A stretch of DNA of 43,523 nt from Gammaproteobacteria bacterium (lineage in GTDB: Bacteria; Pseudomonadota; Gammaproteobacteria; DSM-16500): positions 1-43,523 of the forward strand of contig JABDEF010000004.1 of assembly GCA_013287235.1 (NCBI GenBank). The letters run 5' to 3'. Shown here piece by piece: positions 33,366-43,477 of the stretch; positions within the stretch are counted from its first letter, which is position 1; each line of letters begins with the position of its first letter. Position numbers and translations under genes: made by a program. The notes beneath the pieces were generated by a model. The model was not told the DNA's origin, made no database searches, and worked only from the letters and a program-made list of their open reading frames with translations.

Positions 33366-34625
33366 ATGTTTCATCATAGAACAAATGACGCGCTTTCGAT
33401 CGCAGAACAAAAACGCCGGATGAAATCTAATCAGTCATTGCTCAATCAAAAACAAATCAATCACATGATTCACTTAAAAAATAGCATCAGTGCCCACCCA
33501 CGATTCATTAAAAAATCGATAGAAATACCCTTTAATATTCTATTTTATGGCAATAAAATTTATGTATTATCAGAGATCAAACTGGGAATAGGTGGATGTG
33601 GCACTGTCTGGGCCGCAGAAGAATTTTCACTTTTTCGAAAATCACGTTGGGTTGCTATTAAAGAAGGATTAAACAAAATCGATTATTTCACAATGGCAAA
33701 AATTTTACGTGATCATAAAAATAAATTTTTGAATCAATATGATGAAATACTTTCGACATTATATTGTATTCAATTCAAAAAGGACTATCACACATTATCA
33801 AAGCAACAATTAGTGGAATATGCAAAGGATATTTTACAAGAAGTATCAGATGCAACGTTTAAACTCGCAAAAATACATTCCTGCGCATTGTCAAAAATTT
33901 ATGGCATTTCTGTCGATATTTTCGCCGTTGATTATTTTGTTTATTCCGTATCACCTTTAATCCATGGAATCGATTTATCAAAATTAGCTGATCCCATTAT
34001 TTTTTCAACCATTCAAAAAAACATCATTGAATCAGACAATACTGAAAAAAGTCGGTTACAATGGAATTATTTTTTTCTAAATTATATAAAATATTTAGGG
34101 GATACCATTTCAATCATTCATGGCCTTCATCAAAAAGGTTTTTTACATCGCGATATTAAGCCCAGTAATATCATGCTTAATAGATCCGGTAAAATTGAAC
34201 TGATTGATTTTGATAGTTGCGTAAAAATGAAAAACGGCGTTTATAAGGGAAATAATGAATATTCTGGAACACTTGCCTATCTATCACCGAAATTTCTTGA
34301 TTTTGATGAAAAAAGTTATGTATCAAAAGATAAAAAATATCTTTTTACACGCGCTGAAGATATCTACAGCTTAGGAATTACTTTGAAAGAATTACAAGTA
34401 GAGACCGTATTTCATTGTATTTTTATTTTATACCCTTACTTAAAAAATAGTTATTTACCATTATTTAAAGCACTGATGAATTTATCAGATGAAAATGTTT
34501 ATACACGTTTATATGCCATGGATTATTTAGTCGCATACTATCCCATGTTAATTCGAGCATTGACGCAGATATGTGAAATAACGTATCAGGAGAATAGGTC
34601 AGAAATCAAAAAAAGACCACTTTAA
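33366..34625 (+). CDS. Eukaryotic-like Ser/Thr protein kinase
   Basis: A 419-residue protein kinase-fold enzyme. Seen directly: glycine loop GIGGCGTVWAAE at residues 74-85, VAIKEG with the ATP-binding Lys99, catalytic loop HRDIKPSNIMLN at 261-272, metal-binding segment LIDFDSC with Asp281 (DFD instead of DFG), GTLAYLSPKF near 301-310 in place of the APE region, and DIYSLGITLKEL near 332-343. The N- and C-lobes are separated by an unusually long insertion (about 105-245). No membrane segment or PASTA repeat is seen, so it is probably cytosolic or secreted. AAAAGGAC precedes the ATG. It converges on the giant protease-like gene with only 5 nt between stops. Key catalytic residues are present, so activity is likely; the target is unknown. 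Confidence 0.88.
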   Translation: MFHHRTNDALSIAEQKRRMKSNQSLLNQKQINHMIHLKNSISAHPRFIKKSIEIPFNILFYGNKIYVLSEIKLGIGGCGTVWAAEEFSLFRKSRWVAIKEGLNKIDYFTMAKILRDHKNKFLNQYDEILSTLYCIQFKKDYHTLSKQQLVEYAKDILQEVSDATFKLAKIHSCALSKIYGISVDIFAVDYFVYSVSPLIHGIDLSKLADPIIFSTIQKNIIESDNTEKSRLQWNYFFLNYIKYLGDTISIIHGLHQKGFLHRDIKPSNIMLNRSGKIELIDFDSCVKMKNGVYKGNNEYSGTLAYLSPKFLDFDEKSYVSKDKKYLFTRAEDIYSLGITLKELQVETVFHCIFILYPYLKNSYLPLFKALMNLSDENVYTRLYAMDYLVAYYPMLIRALTQICEITYQENRSEIKKRPL

Positions 34626-34630
34626 ATTAT

Positions 34631-37600
34631 TCACATCATCAACATGTCTTTTTGGTAAATAATGGTTTTCTTACATATCGATTTTTTTAAACCTTCAGTC
34701 CAGTGGTGTAATTCTTTTATCGTATCAGCTATTGGTAAAGTACTCTTTGCAATTTCTTTAAAAACATGCGTTAATTGATCAATTTCTCTTGCAAAAAAAA
34801 TAGTTTCCTTAAAGCGAGCATTTATTAATTTAATCGTACTCGCATATAGGCTATAAGGACTGCTATGTTCCAGTTGGCCAGCTGAATGAATAAATATTAT
34901 TATTTTTTCTAAATCATCTCCATGACAAATTTGTTTTGCTTCTTGAACCAAATTTTGATAAAAATTGCTTGACTCTCTAGTATGTGAGCGGTTGATTGAT
35001 CCAGAAAATGGTTTGCCTTCTAATGATGCATCTCGAAGCAGATCAGATATAATGAATTGCCAGACGGAGATTTCTTTTTCAGCAGTATTTGCTTGAAGGA
35101 GCGCAGCCAAAACAATATAGGTATTGTTAGGATTCCCCGCTCTATAAATTCGTAAATAGCACTTTAATAAATTTTTTAGAATTTGAATATCCGTATAATC
35201 TAATACAAAATCTTTTTTTCTTTCATGACGGTTTTCTATCGCATAAATCGCTTTTTGTAAATCGCGAATTTCTGGAAAATACCATTTAAATTCTTCAGCA
35301 GTGATATTATCTAATTTCAAATCTGTTAATAGTGTTTGTGTTGAATGAGGTAATTCTTCTATATCATATATTTTTTTTCTTAATTTATTGATATGAGTCC
35401 ATCTTAAGGGCTCTCTCGATGAAGTCTTTTTATGATCAGGGTAAACGATTTCAGATAGCGACTTTGAATTCAACAATGCGCCTAAGGCTAACACTTCAGC
35501 TGATTTATGTTTATGTGACCAAATCTTCACATGCATACTAAAATCTGATTTGATTTGTAATATTTGTTTAATTCGCTGAATGCTATCAAAAGATAATTCT
35601 TTATCGATATCCGTTAATGGAATTTGATTGACTATTTCAACCAATTGAAAATATATTGGAGAAAGGCCTTGATCCGATTGGAAACGTTCAGACTGAGGGA
35701 GACGCAGACGCCAATAATGCAGACATTCCATCAACATTCTGAGCGTTAAAGGACGGCCATAGGTATTAGGCGTATGTTTTCTCTCAAATTTTTCCAAAAG
35801 AATATTTGAGGTGTCATGTAAAGAAATAATTTGATTACGATTTTGTAAATGATGACGTAATTGAATATCCAATTGATGTTTTTCTTGTGCAGTTAATAAG
35901 ATTTTTGGTTGCCGAATATTAAGCAAACGACATAAAAGATGCTGAACATAAGTCGAGTATGACCCATATTCAACAGAATCTTTTTGATATCGTTTATCAT
36001 GGAATAATTCATTTGCCAAATCAATAAATATTAAACTCATGTTCTTCGATAATTCAATTTTTTCTATGAAAAATTTATTCAACGGTAAATGACTTAATAT
36101 TTTTTTTCTTTCAGCAAAAGACGCCGAACGATTTTGATAATATGATATACGCACGGGTGTCAGAAGCTTATATTCAAAACAATATTCTATCATCTCATTA
36201 TAATCTTTGACTTGTTTTTCTACCTCCTTTAGATGTTCAAAAGCTTTGATCTGATCCCTATTATAATTATCTTGAAATAAAGTTAAAAAATCAGTCATGT
36301 TTTCGGTTGGTGAGAATTTAAGTTCTTTATGCTGGCATAATGTTTGAAGATCCGAAATTTTGAATTCTTGTAATTCAGAAAGGGTTGTTGATTTTATCAA
36401 ACTTTTAAAATAATGATGATAACGCGATTTTACAATATTAAGGCTAAGGATTGGCAATTTATTTTCGAGCATTTCAGTAACCATTTTTCCATGAGGTGTT
36501 TCTTCTCTTAGATTAACGGTTAAAGGAATTTTTATAAGATTTAAGAGTTCTTCAAATAATCCACTATAATCATTGTTTTTACTAGAAAGATCCATTTGCG
36601 TTTTACTATCCAATTTCTTTAAATGACCGAGCGCATCTGGATGGTTTAAAACTGAATCCACATATATCTCCAGTTGTTCATAAACAATTTTTAAGTATTT
36701 TGTTTGATATTTTTGACTGAGCGGTTTTTGAATGAGGGGGTAATATACCGCTTTTGGATTTAATTCTTTTTGTTCAGAAAGATCTCTCATCATCGATTCT
36801 AATTGAAATATATTAATATTATTCTGTTCGATTAGTTTCTGATATTGAAAAAGCTGATGGTTTTTTTCTAAATAGTCAAAATAATAGTCAGTTTTTTTCT
36901 CAACAAGCTGATTGATTTCTTGAGAAATATATTTTTGCAATTGCCTTAGCGTATCTGCATTTTTTAAGATAACTATCACATCCTCATGCGTTTCTTTGCT
37001 TTCTTTCAAAGCAACTATGATAGAATTAACAATTAAATCAGCATCTGGCTCGACTTCAATAGATTTTAACAAGACTTCCGTATTTTCATGGATATATGAA
37101 AAAATGTATGCTAGTTTTAACTTAAATATTTCATTTTTTATTTTATCTGCTGCTAATACGATTGCTTTTTTTCGTAATTCATCGCGTTCTGTCTCTGGTA
37201 TTATTTTAGAATATTCTATATATTTTTCAGTTTGAGTAAACTCATGAAAAAGACTTTCTGGCGTACAATCTTTGTTAAGTACAAATCGATGTAAGAAACT
37301 ATTTTTGAATATATTCCATAATCCTATTGCAGTATCTTTTTTATAATTCATTTTATAAATCGCTAAAATAGCTTCAGTCCCTGGTTTGCCTTCCAATGTG
37401 TCATTGAAATTGAAACCTGTTTGCAAAAGTTTTTCTTTAATTTTTTTTAACTGTTCTGACGAAGGTAAATCTAGTCTTTCTATATACTGTTTGTGATAAG
37501 CCTCTAATAATTCAGCATCCACCATGACGGCAGAAATGATAGAGACTAGTTCTTCCATCTCATCATTTGTTTGTTGGTAGTCTACATTCTCATCATAACT

Positions 37601-40600
37601 ATATTCTAAAACAATATCACCACCATAATTCACTTGGTTTTTTTTTCTGAATTTATTAGCCCAACGCTTGCGATTATTTTCTCCTTGTTGAATAAATTCT
37701 TGTGTAAAATAATGCATTTCACGCTCGTAATCAAAACCTTTAAAAGGTTCTCCATTGACGGTTAACCCTCTTGGATCAAAATGCATTTTGTCCTCTAAAA
37801 TAGACAAAATGGGTTTTGGAGAATGCAAACTGGCCGCAATGGCTCGTATAGATTCCAAACTATTAAAGCCACAATCTCTTTGCCGAACTTGCTGCACAAT
37901 ATGTGCATCTTGATATACACATCCTGGAAAAATATCTGTAAAGCAATCCTCTAACATGGGCGATGTTTCATAAGAAGGATCGATGGTTAATATAAAGAAT
38001 TTTTTATTTTCATCTCGATAAATAAAATAAGGCACATAATGATGTCCATCAAGATTACAGATACCGGCAATAACAGCAGTGTTTGTAAGATCAAGGGATT
38101 CTGCAATGAAACGAATTTTGTTTTTAAACTCATTGTATGCCCACAATTTTGAATTTCTTTGTTGCTTAAGTTCTAATTCTTTTTTTTGATCGACCAGTAT
38201 TGCTTGTGCAGGATTAATGGGCACCAAATAGATTGTCTGAAAACTATTATCTCTATCAAGGGATTTTTTTTCGTCTAATTCGTAAGGCGCATCGTATTTT
38301 ATTGCAATATACTCAAAGTTATACTTTTCTTCTTTTCCAGATTTTTTTTTATAATGTTTTATGTATGTAGCATCATTTTCTGAAATGTTATAAATAGAAA
38401 TAGGTATAATTTCATTTTTAAAATCTTCTGATAATATCTGCTCACCGACTGCAATATCTTGATCTTGTAACTGATAGAGTTGTTCCTTATTTAGAGCAGC
38501 ATCATCAGGACTTCTTCCAGGATATTTTGATGCGGTTGGGATATATTGTGATATTTGATATTCATAACGAACTTTATTTGCAGAGTCCAAGTCTGCTATA
38601 TTATCGGTCTTTGGAACTAACTGCTTTAAAAAATCTGTTTTGATTTGTTTCCCTTGCCATTCAAATATAGGTAATTCTATATTTGGATAAGCACGTACGA
38701 TAATTTCAGCAAATAATCCTTTATTGCCGCTCGTAAATAGCATCGATAATTCTTGAGCGGTTAAAAGATGTAATACTTCGATATCTAATAGCAACTCTAA
38801 CAATAAAACATCGTTATTTTTAACTTTCGCACAAATCTTTGCACGATTTTCCCAATAAGTTTTAATTTCATTTTGTTCTTGTATGCGTTTTTCTGCCCAC
38901 AGCATCAATGCTTGAAATAATTTTAATGGACGTCGATAACTTTTCACACCAATGTTTGTTTTAAACTCTTGACTTAATAATGTATCTTTTAATTTATCAT
39001 TGCCATTTTTTAAATGGGGTGCAACTTGATTATAGGCGTCAGCGCGTCTTTGAGGTGTTAATAATGTTGGTTTTGCATGCCCCTTTTTATCTACGATTAA
39101 ATACTTTTTTTGATATGCATCGAGCTTCGCTTTAATATTTGTAATATCTTCATCATGAGGTGAATGTAGTTCAGGTGGTGGTGCCTTAAAAAGATTTTTT
39201 ACTCTGTTTAATTCATTTTCATCTCGCTCATCGAAAACAAATCGCGTCAGTAATTGTTCAAGAGCATTCGTTTTTTGAGATTCGATAAAGTTTTTTATTT
39301 TAGGTAATTCTTTTAAAGTGTCACTCTTTGATAGTGCAAAATAATTCAGTACTTTTTCTTTTGATTCCAATAGCTCAAATAATTCTATTTGATCATCTGT
39401 GTCTGCAGATATTAGCCATTCTTCTAAAGAACTATTTATTCTGCCCATATATAGATTGAATGAAAATTGATGAAGATCAGTCTCATCTTTAATGATACTT
39501 AGGAAATTTAACCATTCACGATCTTTAATTTCATTTGTTTCAAATTTAGCTTTAATAATCTCTTGAAGAATTTGTTTGTCATAATTAGATTTTTCTGGAT
39601 AATGTTTTAACTCTTTTAATAAACTAATTTGAGTAATATATTTTTTAATAAAATCATTTCCGTGTGATTTTCTTACCAATTCAAAAAATTCGGGAGAATA
39701 TAAAAGATTCATCATGTGATCTGAATCATTCAGGGCTTTCAATAAAACCTCATGGTGATTTTGAATATATTTCACTGGCATCTGGCTTAGCATTTCGCCA
39801 TAACCTTCTAGTATAACTATACCTTTAGGTAGACTTCGGATGAGTGTTGTAAATTCATTTAAATGATCCAATTTATCGGCTTTAGATAAATTTTTAAACC
39901 TAAATACATTTAATATCTTAATTCCATCAGGGGTATCGAAAAAATCCGTCGGTATATGACTTACATCATTACATAAAAAATTAAAATCCAAATCGAGTAA
40001 AAAAGGTTTTTCTTCTATACGATGGCAAAGTTTGACATATTCCAAAAATGATTTAAGATGAATTTCAGATTTGACTTCTATCTCTTGTGCTGTTGCGCCA
40101 TTAATAGGACTTCTATTGGCTTCATTTTTAGTAAAAACAGTAGAAAAATTATCCGTTAAAAATTGTTTATTTATCTGATTACATAACAGATCTTCATTGA
40201 GTTCAGATTTCGCATCATTTATCGTTTTGCTACGTAAGTCTAATATCGGATCATCACCTTCGGCAAATTCTTTTTCAGTGATACCAACCATTCTCGTTAG
40301 CGTAAATAAATCATCTTCTGCTAATAAACTCACTGTCCTAATCATTTTATTTTTACATTCGGGTGATTTAAGAGAGCTCAAGCTATGTTCAATAAGCTTA
40401 CATAAATGATATCTTCTTTTTTCAAATCCTGGTTCTTTTTCATCACCACAAAAAGGCATTAATCGATTGACTATTGCAGATGGCTCCAATATTTTTTCTA
40501 ATTCTTTACTTTTTGTTTTTATTCGGAGTTTAGATATCTGTATGTTTAAGCTATTATTAAATTCTTTAGATAATTGATTAAATAGAGTCTTATAATCTTG

Positions 40601-40609
40601 ATGTAGCAT
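34631..40609 (-). CDS. About 1990-residue protein with a candidate clan-CE cysteine protease
   Basis: A giant, mostly helical protein without a recognised overall family. Numbering from the ATG at 40609, residues about 850-920 contain GHHYVPYFIYRDE (His857), FFILTIDPSY (Asp877), then QQVRQRDCGFNSLES (Gln907, Cys913). Order, spacing and the Q-x5-C with DCG match the His-Asp-Gln-Cys tetrad of Ulp1/YopJ-type (clan CE) proteases, which remove ubiquitin or ubiquitin-like proteins or acetylate targets. I see no TM segment. The frame is open to a TTG at 40663, but GGAAAA at 9 nt favours the ATG. It follows the 924-residue gene closely and probably forms an operon with it. A host-directed deubiquitinase effector is the best inference. 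Confidence 0.75.
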   Translation of the reverse strand: MLHQDYKTLFNQLSKEFNNSLNIQISKLRIKTKSKELEKILEPSAIVNRLMPFCGDEKEPGFEKRRYHLCKLIEHSLSSLKSPECKNKMIRTVSLLAEDDLFTLTRMVGITEKEFAEGDDPILDLRSKTINDAKSELNEDLLCNQINKQFLTDNFSTVFTKNEANRSPINGATAQEIEVKSEIHLKSFLEYVKLCHRIEEKPFLLDLDFNFLCNDVSHIPTDFFDTPDGIKILNVFRFKNLSKADKLDHLNEFTTLIRSLPKGIVILEGYGEMLSQMPVKYIQNHHEVLLKALNDSDHMMNLLYSPEFFELVRKSHGNDFIKKYITQISLLKELKHYPEKSNYDKQILQEIIKAKFETNEIKDREWLNFLSIIKDETDLHQFSFNLYMGRINSSLEEWLISADTDDQIELFELLESKEKVLNYFALSKSDTLKELPKIKNFIESQKTNALEQLLTRFVFDERDENELNRVKNLFKAPPPELHSPHDEDITNIKAKLDAYQKKYLIVDKKGHAKPTLLTPQRRADAYNQVAPHLKNGNDKLKDTLLSQEFKTNIGVKSYRRPLKLFQALMLWAEKRIQEQNEIKTYWENRAKICAKVKNNDVLLLELLLDIEVLHLLTAQELSMLFTSGNKGLFAEIIVRAYPNIELPIFEWQGKQIKTDFLKQLVPKTDNIADLDSANKVRYEYQISQYIPTASKYPGRSPDDAALNKEQLYQLQDQDIAVGEQILSEDFKNEIIPISIYNISENDATYIKHYKKKSGKEEKYNFEYIAIKYDAPYELDEKKSLDRDNSFQTIYLVPINPAQAILVDQKKELELKQQRNSKLWAYNEFKNKIRFIAESLDLTNTAVIAGICNLDGHHYVPYFIYRDENKKFFILTIDPSYETSPMLEDCFTDIFPGCVYQDAHIVQQVRQRDCGFNSLESIRAIAASLHSPKPILSILEDKMHFDPRGLTVNGEPFKGFDYEREMHYFTQEFIQQGENNRKRWANKFRKKNQVNYGGDIVLEYSYDENVDYQQTNDEMEELVSIISAVMVDAELLEAYHKQYIERLDLPSSEQLKKIKEKLLQTGFNFNDTLEGKPGTEAILAIYKMNYKKDTAIGLWNIFKNSFLHRFVLNKDCTPESLFHEFTQTEKYIEYSKIIPETERDELRKKAIVLAADKIKNEIFKLKLAYIFSYIHENTEVLLKSIEVEPDADLIVNSIIVALKESKETHEDVIVILKNADTLRQLQKYISQEINQLVEKKTDYYFDYLEKNHQLFQYQKLIEQNNINIFQLESMMRDLSEQKELNPKAVYYPLIQKPLSQKYQTKYLKIVYEQLEIYVDSVLNHPDALGHLKKLDSKTQMDLSSKNNDYSGLFEELLNLIKIPLTVNLREETPHGKMVTEMLENKLPILSLNIVKSRYHHYFKSLIKSTTLSELQEFKISDLQTLCQHKELKFSPTENMTDFLTLFQDNYNRDQIKAFEHLKEVEKQVKDYNEMIEYCFEYKLLTPVRISYYQNRSASFAERKKILSHLPLNKFFIEKIELSKNMSLIFIDLANELFHDKRYQKDSVEYGSYSTYVQHLLCRLLNIRQPKILLTAQEKHQLDIQLRHHLQNRNQIISLHDTSNILLEKFERKHTPNTYGRPLTLRMLMECLHYWRLRLPQSERFQSDQGLSPIYFQLVEIVNQIPLTDIDKELSFDSIQRIKQILQIKSDFSMHVKIWSHKHKSAEVLALGALLNSKSLSEIVYPDHKKTSSREPLRWTHINKLRKKIYDIEELPHSTQTLLTDLKLDNITAEEFKWYFPEIRDLQKAIYAIENRHERKKDFVLDYTDIQILKNLLKCYLRIYRAGNPNNTYIVLAALLQANTAEKEISVWQFIISDLLRDASLEGKPFSGSINRSHTRESSNFYQNLVQEAKQICHGDDLEKIIIFIHSAGQLEHSSPYSLYASTIKLINARFKETIFFAREIDQLTHVFKEIAKSTLPIADTIKELHHWTEGLKKSICKKTIIYQKDMLMM

Positions 40610-40691
40610 GACAAATTTTCCGTAATTTAATTTTTTATTATGTAAAACTTTCCCATTTACCAAATCAAATTGATTTTGTATATCACTTTAT

Positions 40692-43466
40692 TTACATTTT
40701 CATATTCGAATCCTTTTTCATTTCGACATCTTTTGATTTATAGTTTTTATGTTTTCGCCAAAAATGTGCGATGGTATATGCAGCCTCTTCTCGTTTATGC
40801 GTTTCTAATGCTTTTTGAATATTTTCTTTTATGTCATCGGGCATAATTTTTTTTTGCAATAACCTTTCCTGACATAAATATTTGTGAATACGATGATATG
40901 ATTTACCAAATAAATGTTTAAATGCAGTTGGATCATCTGGCTTAAGATGATGTACCTCACTCAAAGTCAGATGTAATCTTGAATACTGGGTAAAGATATA
41001 AATGACCATGAAATAAAATAATTTATTGGCTTCTTTAATAGGTTCTTGTCCATTGAAAGTGCCAAGATCTGATTCAACACCATCATAAGAAAAGCCTGCC
41101 GTTTCATTGAATGTCTCTTTCTTAAAATAACGAAAATCAACTTGAACCTTCGTATCTTTCGGATAAATACCCTCTTTGACTTTGTTTTGCATGATATCGC
41201 TAATATATTCATTATTCATCCAATACCGCATTTGCCTTGCTAAACGATCAACATCGATAAAAATTGATAATATTTTTTCTATTTCATGCTCTGGTTTTTG
41301 TGTCAAAAAACTTGCGCCTTGTGCACAATTTTGTATGATAAGTTTTGCAAGACCCTGCCAAATCGCATGAATTTCATCTTCGGATTGCCCATATGAATTT
41401 GTCAATTCACTTCCTCTAATTCCCGCAAGTAAGAATAGTACATATTGGTATTCTGCTATGACATTTGCAAGAACAAAATTAATTGCATCATTATGATATA
41501 CATTCAATGCATATTCATGATATTTATTCATAAATGGGGAATCATTCATTAAATCTTGAAAAGAAATATGATGATATAAATCCATTAATCCACTGCGTCG
41601 AATATTCGAATTGAACCATGAAACACAAAACTTCCAGTTATCTAAACGCCCTGAACCCATCTCAACATGACGAATAAGATCTGCTAATACAAAATAATGC
41701 CCTTTATCAATGCGCGCAAATGCATGCGTTTGTGTATTATGTAATAAATTTGCCAAAGGATTGATAATCATACCTTGTTTTAATAAAGTAAAAAGATCAT
41801 TTACTATCACACGATTGATTTCATTATACTCTTTTTCTGAAACTTCGAAGTCATGATAGTGGCATACATACTCCAAATATTTTTCATTTTCTTTATTGAT
41901 TTGAGATATATACACACCATGTCTGTGAGAATCCGAGAGAAAATCACATATTTCAGAATAAACAGCAGGAGCAATCTTCTCTTTAATCCAACGCTTCACA
42001 CCAGACATTTGTGTCACACCTAATGGTTCAGGAAAAAATGAATGTAGCGCAAGATCTTCTGCATGATTTTTTAAATAATGTGCTGTTTTATATTCTTTTA
42101 CTAAGGTTTGTATAGACTCATCTTTACCCTGAAAGCGGAGAATCACCATATTTTGAGAATGACTATCTTTTAATATTATTTTATTCAGCTGTCCATAAAT
42201 GTCTTTATCTAACTGATGAAATTTTAATTGACCATGACAAAAATCTATCATCGAAGTGGGGGGAAGTTTTTCACATTTCACTTCGTCAATTTGACTCTGA
42301 AGTGAAAACGTCAATTTATGATGAGTCACAGGTGGGGCGTCAGCGACAATATTATAAGCCATTGATGACCAATCATCTCTTGATGTTGCCCCATCATAAA
42401 AATCGATGGATTTCAACAATGAATTATCTTTTATCTTATCTTTCCATTTTTCTGCATATTCAAACATGGCATGCGATGCTTTGCTAACGTAAAACTTATG
42501 ATCGTTATCTCTATAAAAAAATCGATTTTTGAGATAATATAAAATCCCCAGTAATTCCGGGTTGAGTTTTTCCGGCTTCGAGAATAAGGCGCTTGCCATA
42601 TCATTAATATAGATATTATTTTTTGTTATCACATGCAATGCAAGATTATTGATTGTATTATCTGTTAAATAAGGTAGAAGATAATTTAAAATAAAAGGAT
42701 TTTTAGCAATTTCATCATACTGAGATATCGCAAATGCATTCAGTTTATCTGCGCCTATTGTGACTAAACATTCTTCAACGGATTTCGCTAATTTTTGCAT
42801 GGCGATAGCATGATGCATCTTTTGTGACATGATTTGATCTGTCACAAGTGTTCCGACTTCAGATTGATTGAGTGTTTTTTTGAGTACATCAAACATAAGA
42901 TATGCTAAAAAATATTGATTGGCTGCAACAAGCGACTCTTTTTTAAATTTTAACTTTAAAATTTGATGTAAAATATCTTCTTCAACATGTGAAATAAAAT
43001 TATCAAAAGAAGTATCCATTAAAAAATGAAAAATATTTGCTTCTTTTTTATGTTTGGATACCAAAAGCGTTGCCTGATTTATCCATAAGCGGTGCGTGAA
43101 CGGTGTCGAGGTAATATAATTACTATCACTACGATTTAATGCATCATTCAATTTAGATAATATTTCATATCCATGTTTCATCACTAGCGTATCAAACTGT
43201 GTCGGCGCCAATGCCACCGTAATACAACGTTGATAAAGCTCTGCATGACTGCAGCGTGCTGTTGCGATTTTTGTTTTTTGAATTGGATCCCGTGCCCAAA
43301 ATTTAGATTTTGCTGAATTTAAAAAAATATTCGCATTATGACTATCCGTAAAATGATAAACGACGCGCTGATTTTCAACCGTCAAATGAGATGCTAATCG
43401 ATAAAATTGTAAATATTTAACGGTTTCTGTTGATTTAAATAATTTTTTATGTCTATCCTGACTCAT
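40692..43466 (-). CDS. 924-residue protein of unknown function, operon partner
   Basis: Not recognised. Largely helical, with no signal peptide and no TM segment. The middle third has a layout faintly like a divergent kinase fold: a strand MVILRFQGK near residue 437 followed by a Glu-containing helix and PEPLGV; later DLFTLLKQGMIINPLANLLH near 560-578, and FVLADLIRHVEMGSGR near 590-605. The canonical Lys, HRD and DFG residues are not in place, so this is weak. The C-terminus is Lys-rich. The ATG at 43466 has AGGGAA 8 nt upstream. It lies upstream of the clan-CE candidate gene on the same strand with a gap of under 100 nt, so the two probably act together. A large effector-like protein is the safest description. 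Confidence 0.7.
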   Translation of the reverse strand: MSQDRHKKLFKSTETVKYLQFYRLASHLTVENQRVVYHFTDSHNANIFLNSAKSKFWARDPIQKTKIATARCSHAELYQRCITVALAPTQFDTLVMKHGYEILSKLNDALNRSDSNYITSTPFTHRLWINQATLLVSKHKKEANIFHFLMDTSFDNFISHVEEDILHQILKLKFKKESLVAANQYFLAYLMFDVLKKTLNQSEVGTLVTDQIMSQKMHHAIAMQKLAKSVEECLVTIGADKLNAFAISQYDEIAKNPFILNYLLPYLTDNTINNLALHVITKNNIYINDMASALFSKPEKLNPELLGILYYLKNRFFYRDNDHKFYVSKASHAMFEYAEKWKDKIKDNSLLKSIDFYDGATSRDDWSSMAYNIVADAPPVTHHKLTFSLQSQIDEVKCEKLPPTSMIDFCHGQLKFHQLDKDIYGQLNKIILKDSHSQNMVILRFQGKDESIQTLVKEYKTAHYLKNHAEDLALHSFFPEPLGVTQMSGVKRWIKEKIAPAVYSEICDFLSDSHRHGVYISQINKENEKYLEYVCHYHDFEVSEKEYNEINRVIVNDLFTLLKQGMIINPLANLLHNTQTHAFARIDKGHYFVLADLIRHVEMGSGRLDNWKFCVSWFNSNIRRSGLMDLYHHISFQDLMNDSPFMNKYHEYALNVYHNDAINFVLANVIAEYQYVLFLLAGIRGSELTNSYGQSEDEIHAIWQGLAKLIIQNCAQGASFLTQKPEHEIEKILSIFIDVDRLARQMRYWMNNEYISDIMQNKVKEGIYPKDTKVQVDFRYFKKETFNETAGFSYDGVESDLGTFNGQEPIKEANKLFYFMVIYIFTQYSRLHLTLSEVHHLKPDDPTAFKHLFGKSYHRIHKYLCQERLLQKKIMPDDIKENIQKALETHKREEAAYTIAHFWRKHKNYKSKDVEMKKDSNMKM

Positions 43467-43477
43467 TTTTCAATTCC

